From assembly GCF_047314965.1 (NCBI RefSeq), contig NZ_JBLBVK010000045.1, positions 13,999 through 77,998 on the forward strand: a stretch of DNA of 64,000 bases, given 5' to 3'. The notes beneath the pieces were generated by a model that was not told the origin of the DNA, did not search any database, and was given only the letters and a program-made list of their open reading frames with translations. Source of the stretch: JAVJUV01 sp047314965. GTDB lineage: Bacteria; Pseudomonadota; Alphaproteobacteria; Rhodobacterales; Rhodobacteraceae. The number at the start of each line of letters is the position of its first letter. Position 1 is the stretch's first letter. Shown in pieces: positions 59,780 to 64,000 of the stretch. A program made the position numbers and the translations under genes.

Positions 59780-61097
59780 ACCACTTCACCGCGCGCTTCA
59801 GCGATCGTGGCGCGCCGCGATCCGTCGGCATCTCGAAATCCCACCACTCATCCTGCGGATGCGCCGCGAAAAGGCTCAGGCCCACGGCGCTGGCAAAGGC
59901 CGATCCGGTCGCGGCCTGCGGCAGGCCATGCACGCGCAAAGGCCGGCCAATCCGAACCTGTTGCCCGAGGATTTTGGGCGCCATCGTGTCCAAACCGGGT
60001 ATCTGGCTGGCGCCACCAGTCAGCACGATCTGTTGCGTCGGCAGGTGCTCGAAGCCGGCCGCATCCAGCCTCTCGCGCACCTCTTCCAGGATCTCCTCGA
60101 CCCGCGGCCGCATGATCCCGATCAGCTCCGCCCGGCTGACCGTGCGTCGGTCATGCTCCCAGTCCCCGGTCTCGCCGCCGATCTCGATCATCTCGCGGTC
60201 GTCCATGCCGGTTGCCACGACGCCCCCGTGGAACGTCTTGATCCGCTCGGCCACGGCCGTCGAAACCTGAAGCCCCTTGGAGATATCCGACGTCACATGT
60301 TCGCCACCCAGGCGCACGGCGTCGGCATAGATCATGTGCTTCTTCATGAAGATCGAGATGCCCGTCGTGCCGCCGCCCATGTCGATACAGGCAGCGCCCA
60401 GTTCCTGCTCGTCCTCGACCAGAGCGGCGATCCCCGAGACATAGGCCGAAGACGCCAGCCCCGCCAACTCCAGGTCACAGCGCTTCAGGCAATAGATCAG
60501 GTTCTGGATCACCGCCGTATCGACCGTCAGCATATGCATGTCGCAGGCCAGACGCTGGCCGATCTGCCCCCGCGGATCGATCAGGCCCGAACGGTGGTCC
60601 AGCGCGAAATTCACCGGCTGCGCATGCAGCACTTCGCGCTCGGCGCCGTAGTCGGGAACATCGCAGGCCGCCAGAACCCGCGCGACATCCGGCTCGCGCA
60701 CCATGTCGCCCTCGACCAACACCTGGCCTGCCAGCCCATAGCTGCGCGGTTGCCCGCCCGAAAGACAGGCAATCACGTGATCGACCCGCACGTTCGCCAT
60801 CTTCTGCGCCGCCTGAACTGCCGTCCGGATCGCACGCTCGGTCTCCTGCATCGCGCAGCTTTCGCCCAGTTCCACCCCGCGGGACCGCGTCGTTGCAGCA
60901 CCGATCACCCGGAACTGGCTCTGCCCGGCCATGTTCCCGATCCCCTCGCCTTCCGGAATGCGGTCGCGCCCGTCGAAGCGCAGGATGAGGCAGGCGATCT
61001 TCGAAGTGCCCACGTCAAGGATGGCGATCACGCCCCGTTGAATCGCGGCCCTGCGCATGGCGCGCATCGCGCGCTGGCTTTCGTAAAGATCGGTCAT
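59763..61097 (-). CDS. ftsA: Cell division protein FtsA
   Basis: 444 residues. Actin-type fold: phosphate 1 loop IAILDVGTSKIACLI, the SHS2 inserted domain, phosphate 2 CIDMGGGTTGISIF and adenosine motif VLTGGASQIPGL. A C-terminal amphipathic helix (RSLKRAVKWFKENW) binds the membrane. FtsA tethers FtsZ filaments and recruits later division proteins. The start overlaps the ftsQ stop (ATGA). Confidence 0.97.
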   Translation of the reverse strand: MTDLYESQRAMRAMRRAAIQRGVIAILDVGTSKIACLILRFDGRDRIPEGEGIGNMAGQSQFRVIGAATTRSRGVELGESCAMQETERAIRTAVQAAQKMANVRVDHVIACLSGGQPRSYGLAGQVLVEGDMVREPDVARVLAACDVPDYGAEREVLHAQPVNFALDHRSGLIDPRGQIGQRLACDMHMLTVDTAVIQNLIYCLKRCDLELAGLASSAYVSGIAALVEDEQELGAACIDMGGGTTGISIFMKKHMIYADAVRLGGEHVTSDISKGLQVSTAVAERIKTFHGGVVATGMDDREMIEIGGETGDWEHDRRTVSRAELIGIMRPRVEEILEEVRERLDAAGFEHLPTQQIVLTGGASQIPGLDTMAPKILGQQVRIGRPLRVHGLPQAATGSAFASAVGLSLFAAHPQDEWWDFEMPTDRGAPRSLKRAVKWFKENW

Positions 61098-61951
61098 CGT
61101 GTCTCTTCCCCGGAGGATGTCCAGTAAGTGTCGTAAATCGTCTCGATCGCCGAGGGCGTCAGCCGGATAACCGGCCGCTTGGGGTTGCGGAAATCGACGG
61201 CCGCGATATCCCGCGCCAGCAGGTCCTGCGCCTTGTCCAGCGCCATGACCTTCTGCAGCGCCGTCACCGCGCCCGTTTCCGGCAGCAGGATGCGCTGATC
61301 GCGGTCCAGCACCACGTCCCAGCGCCGCTCGCCCACCCGCAGCAGCCCCCGGACCCGTTCATGAACGGGTTCCGCGACCGACAGAAGGCTCAGCGCCTCG
61401 GCCACATGGGCATTGGCCCCCTCGCCCGCGATCAGCGGAAGATCGGGCCGGTCGGTACGCAGCGCAAGCGGCGCGACGCGGTGCCCCGTCTCGTCCAGAA
61501 GCTCCAGCGTGTCGGGCGTGCGCCAGACCACGACCGGTCGGCGCTCCTCGATCTCGATTTCCAGAACCCCGCCCTGCCGGATGCGCACACTGGCAGCCGC
61601 AACGGCGTCGATCTCCTCGACCCGCCCGCGCAACTCGTCCAGATCGAGGTCGAAGGAGGAAACCGGGAAATCCAGCGGCAGCACGGCGCGCACCTCGGAG
61701 GCCACTTCGGCCGAGGCCTGCTCCACCGCCATCATCCGCACCATGAACTCGGGGCGCTCCTCGACCTGCCGTTTCAACTCGGCCACCCGGTCCGCCGCAT
61801 CCTGCCGGCGCGCCTCGTCCGAAGCCCACCAGAGCCCGGCGGTCGCGATCACGAGAACCGGCAGACCATAGCGCAGGAACCGGCGGAACATCGGCGTCAG
61901 CATCAAGCGGTTCATGCGGTACGCCAGGCGCGAGGGCGCGGGATCTCTCAT
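61094..61951 (-). CDS. ftsQ: Cell division protein FtsQ
   Basis: 285 residues from the ATG that overlaps the ddl stop (ATGA); earlier ATGs within ddl are not needed. A cytosolic lead and one membrane helix (YGLPVLVIATAGLWWA) are followed by a POTRA domain (FPVSSFDLDLDELRGRVEEI) and an FtsQ-type beta domain (VWRTPDTLELLDETG). FtsQ links the ring to the FtsB/L complex in the periplasm. Part of the ddl-ftsQ-ftsA coupled set. Confidence 0.94.
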   Translation of the reverse strand: MRDPAPSRLAYRMNRLMLTPMFRRFLRYGLPVLVIATAGLWWASDEARRQDAADRVAELKRQVEERPEFMVRMMAVEQASAEVASEVRAVLPLDFPVSSFDLDLDELRGRVEEIDAVAAASVRIRQGGVLEIEIEERRPVVVWRTPDTLELLDETGHRVAPLALRTDRPDLPLIAGEGANAHVAEALSLLSVAEPVHERVRGLLRVGERRWDVVLDRDQRILLPETGAVTALQKVMALDKAQDLLARDIAAVDFRNPKRPVIRLTPSAIETIYDTYWTSSGEETR

Positions 61952-62862
61952 CGGTCGCATGAGGCATCCTTCACGATCCAGTCGCAGAGCTCGGGAAACG
62001 AGATCCCCAGATGCGCCGCCTGCTCGGGAACCAGCGAGGTGGGCGTCATCCCGGGCTGGGTGTTCGTCTCCAGCGCGATCAGCCCTGCCAGGCCCTTCGC
62101 CGGGTCCCAGCGGAAATCCGTGCGGCTGACGCCGCGGCATCCCAGAACCCGATGCGCGGTTCCGGCATGCGCCAGGCACGCTTCGGTCACCTCCGTCGGG
62201 ATATGCGCCGGCAATTCATGCCGCGACCCGCCGGGCGCGTATTTCGCGTGATAATCGTACCAGCCGTCGGTCAGGATCTCGGTCACGCACAGCGCGCGCT
62301 CGCCCATTACCGTGACGGTCAGTTCGCGCCCCGGCACATAGGCCTCGACCATCAGGTGCTCCGGCATGTCATCCGCGATCACCGGCGGCGCATTGGCGCC
62401 CTCGGGCACGATATAGATGCCGACGGAAGACCCCTCGTTGTTCGGCTTGACCACATAGGGGGGCGCCATGACGTGCCGCGCCATGATCTCGGCCTTGCAG
62501 AAAATGCCGCTTTCGGCGACCGGGATGCCCGCCGCCGCGTAGACCGCCTTGCTCCGGGCCTTGTCCATCGCCAGCGCCGAAGCCAGAACGCCCGAGTGGG
62601 TATAGGGCAATCTCAGCCATTCCAGGATTCCCTGAACACAGCCATCCTCGCCCCAGCGGCCATGAAGCGCGTTGAACACCACGTCGGGTGCAGAATCGCC
62701 AAGGCGGGCCACCAGATCGGCACCCGCATCAATCTCGACAACCTGGTATCCTGCCTCCCTCAGTGCAGCCGCGCATTCGCGCCCGGACGACAACGACACC
62801 TCGCGCTCAGCCGAGGGTCCGCCCATAAGGACCGCTACCTTGGGGGGTGTCCTGCTCGACAT
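61948..62862 (-). CDS. ddl: D-alanine-D-alanine ligase
   Basis: 304 residues from MSSRTPPKVAVLMGGPSAER (a GTG three codons earlier is possible). ATP-grasp features are VLMGGPSAEREVSLSSG, NALHGRWGEDG, VKPNNEGSSVGIY, GVSRTDFRWDP and LETNTQPGMTPTSL. It joins two D-alanines for the peptidoglycan peptide. It is 45 nt downstream of murB; no extra hypothetical gene lies between. Confidence 0.96.
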   Translation of the reverse strand: MSSRTPPKVAVLMGGPSAEREVSLSSGRECAAALREAGYQVVEIDAGADLVARLGDSAPDVVFNALHGRWGEDGCVQGILEWLRLPYTHSGVLASALAMDKARSKAVYAAAGIPVAESGIFCKAEIMARHVMAPPYVVKPNNEGSSVGIYIVPEGANAPPVIADDMPEHLMVEAYVPGRELTVTVMGERALCVTEILTDGWYDYHAKYAPGGSRHELPAHIPTEVTEACLAHAGTAHRVLGCRGVSRTDFRWDPAKGLAGLIALETNTQPGMTPTSLVPEQAAHLGISFPELCDWIVKDASCDR

Positions 62863-62907
62863 ACCCGCCACTTGCCTGTTCTGGGCCGTTTGCCGGCCCG
62901 TTTATGA

Positions 62908-63846
62908 CTACTCTGCCTCGGGAGCCGGTTCACCGACTCTCATGATTTCCCATACTAGACTGATTCCCGAGTGGGCGAGAACCCTCTCTCTCACCTCTTC
63001 TCCCAGTCCCTCCAGATCCGCCGCCGTCGCACCGCCGGTGTTGACCAGGAAATTCGAATGCATCTCGCTCATCTGCGCGCCTCCGCGCGTCGCACCACGC
63101 ATCCCCGCATCGTCGATGACTTTCCATGCTTTGAGCTCGTGGGTGTCGTCTTCCTTGCCTGTCGAGCTGTAACCGGCCGGATTCCGGAACGTCGAACCCG
63201 CGGTGAGCGACTTCGTCGGCTGGGTCGCATCACGCTTCGCCAACTGTTCTTCCATCCGCGCCGCCAGTTCTGCGGGATCGCCGGGGTTTGCGCGGAAAAC
63301 CGCCTGCGTCACGATCCAGCCCTCGGGAATCTCGGCCTGGCGATAGCGGAAATTCAGATCCTCCGGCGTCAGAACCACCCTTTCACCTTCTCGCGTGACG
63401 GCCCGTGCCTCGACCAGGTGATCGGCCACGTAGGAACCGTAACATCCCGCGTTCATCCGCACCGCCCCGCCGATCGAACCCGGAATGGTCCTCAGAAAGG
63501 TCAGGTCGCGCCCCGCCTCAGCCGCTTTGAGCGCCACGTGGGAATCAAGCGCCGCCGCCCCAGCGATCACGAGATCGCCGTCGAACGTGATGTCCGCGAA
63601 ACCGCGCCCCAACCGGATCACCACGGCGCGCAGCCCCCCGTCGCGCACGATCAGGTTCGACCCCACGCCCATCGGAAAGACCGGCACCTCGTCCGGAAGG
63701 GCCTTCAGGAAGTGAGCAAGGTCATCGACATCCTTGGGCAGGAACAGCCAGTCCGCCGGACCGCCGACCCGCAGCCAGGTCAGGCCCGACAGGTCGTAAT
63801 CCGGCGTCAGCCGCCCGCGTGTCTCGATCTTGCCCACGTCCACCAT
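62908..63846 (-). CDS. murB: UDP-N-acetylenolpyruvoylglucosamine reductase
   Basis: 312 residues from MVDVGKIETRGRLTPDYDL (eight codons trimmed). FAD-binding motifs are WLRVGGPADWLF and MGVGSNLIVRDGG; RTIPGSIGGAVRMNAGCYGS and SLTAGSTFRNPAG hold catalytic residues, the last Ser being the proton donor; a C-terminal Glu is in DLEGLGEEV. It makes UDP-MurNAc. The upstream gene lies outside the window. Confidence 0.96.
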   Translation of the reverse strand: MVDVGKIETRGRLTPDYDLSGLTWLRVGGPADWLFLPKDVDDLAHFLKALPDEVPVFPMGVGSNLIVRDGGLRAVVIRLGRGFADITFDGDLVIAGAAALDSHVALKAAEAGRDLTFLRTIPGSIGGAVRMNAGCYGSYVADHLVEARAVTREGERVVLTPEDLNFRYRQAEIPEGWIVTQAVFRANPGDPAELAARMEEQLAKRDATQPTKSLTAGSTFRNPAGYSSTGKEDDTHELKAWKVIDDAGMRGATRGGAQMSEMHSNFLVNTGGATAADLEGLGEEVRERVLAHSGISLVWEIMRVGEPAPEAE

Positions 63847-63895
63847 GACCGAGAGGGCTAACACCCGCACGGCACCAAGACAATTCGATTCAAGC

Positions 63896-63944
63896 CGTCT
63901 TCTTCTTGGTGAAAATATGCCGGGGTGGGGGGGAGAGACCCCCC
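63896..63944 (+). repeat. Dispersed intergenic hairpin repeat, copy 5
   Basis: Core CGTCTTCTTCTTGGTGAAAA then TATGCCGGGG and the hairpin GGGGGG-AGAGA-CCCCCC (63928-63944). It lies upstream of murB on the minus strand. Confidence 0.7.
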
Positions 63945-64000
63945 AAAAACATCACCCCCCCGCCCATCTCCAGAAAAAAACCAACACCCCCCCCACAAAA
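63938..64000 (+). other. A/C-only low-complexity tract
   Basis: After the hairpin the last 62 nt contain only two G and very few T; runs of C and A alternate up to the window edge. It has no coding potential. Confidence 0.6.

Overview
The window is a high-GC segment of an alphaproteobacterial chromosome, almost certainly from the Rhodobacterales (Rhodobacter/Roseobacter group). The main evidence is gene order typical of that group: dusB-ntrB-ntrC-ntrY-ntrX followed by trkA-trkH-hfq-hflX, and trpG-trpD-trpC-moaC-moeA-lexA beside comEC, gltX and gltA. Other support is a LexA box of the alphaproteobacterial GAAC-N7-GAAC type and a split division cluster murB-ddl-ftsQ-ftsA-ftsZ-lpxC-bamD-recN. 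No rRNA, tRNA, CRISPR array, insertion sequence or pseudogene was recognised.

Layout. 1-5.4 kb: the end of a glutamate synthase-like gene, a beta-hydroxyacid dehydrogenase, a penicillin acylase-family enzyme and a Hint-domain protein. 5.4-17.8 kb, minus strand: hflX, hfq, potassium uptake trkH/trkA and the two nitrogen two-component systems ntrYX and ntrBC with dusB, interrupted by one plus-strand cupin. 18-23 kb, plus: ispF-pgpA-cinA, an ammonium transporter, a Tat-exported peptide-type solute-binding protein and a GNAT acetyltransferase. 23.2-25 kb: a divergent polysaccharide deacetylase with a very long low-complexity linker. 25.1-30.7 kb: a tightly overlapping trpG-trpD-ung-trpC-moaC-moeA run and SOS-regulated lexA, meeting comEC tail to tail. 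32.8-35.6 kb: gltX and gltA. 35.7-48 kb, minus: paaG, ccmH, ccmF, a five-gene block containing a GTA/phage-type endolysin and holin, ccmE, argC, murI, an acyltransferase and a fused indolepyruvate:ferredoxin oxidoreductase with its divergent LysR regulator. 49.3-50.3 kb: betaine-homocysteine methyltransferase. 50.3-63.8 kb, minus: recN, bamD, lpxC, a Tad-type pseudopilin/VWA operon, ftsZ, a convergent PAS-like/cysteine-rich gene, ftsA, ftsQ, ddl and murB.

The most interesting region is 39.0-41.0 kb. An endolysin (GH108 type) and a three-TM holin of the kind used to release gene transfer agents sit inside the cytochrome c maturation genes, followed by a BhlA-like 59-residue ORF, a 41-residue ORF and a 141-residue membrane protein, nearly all joined by overlapping starts and stops. 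A strong hairpin covers the endolysin ribosome binding site, and a near-consensus CtrA-type site lies just upstream. Other leads are a compact two-hairpin sRNA candidate with an anti-Shine-Dalgarno linker (about 49.10-49.18 kb), a possible pseudoknot in the bmt leader, a perfect dyad operator between the ior and lysR genes, a dispersed intergenic hairpin repeat (five copies), and structured DNA upstream of ftsZ. Start sites were re-chosen from Shine-Dalgarno spacing, overlap with the upstream stop, or family alignment.
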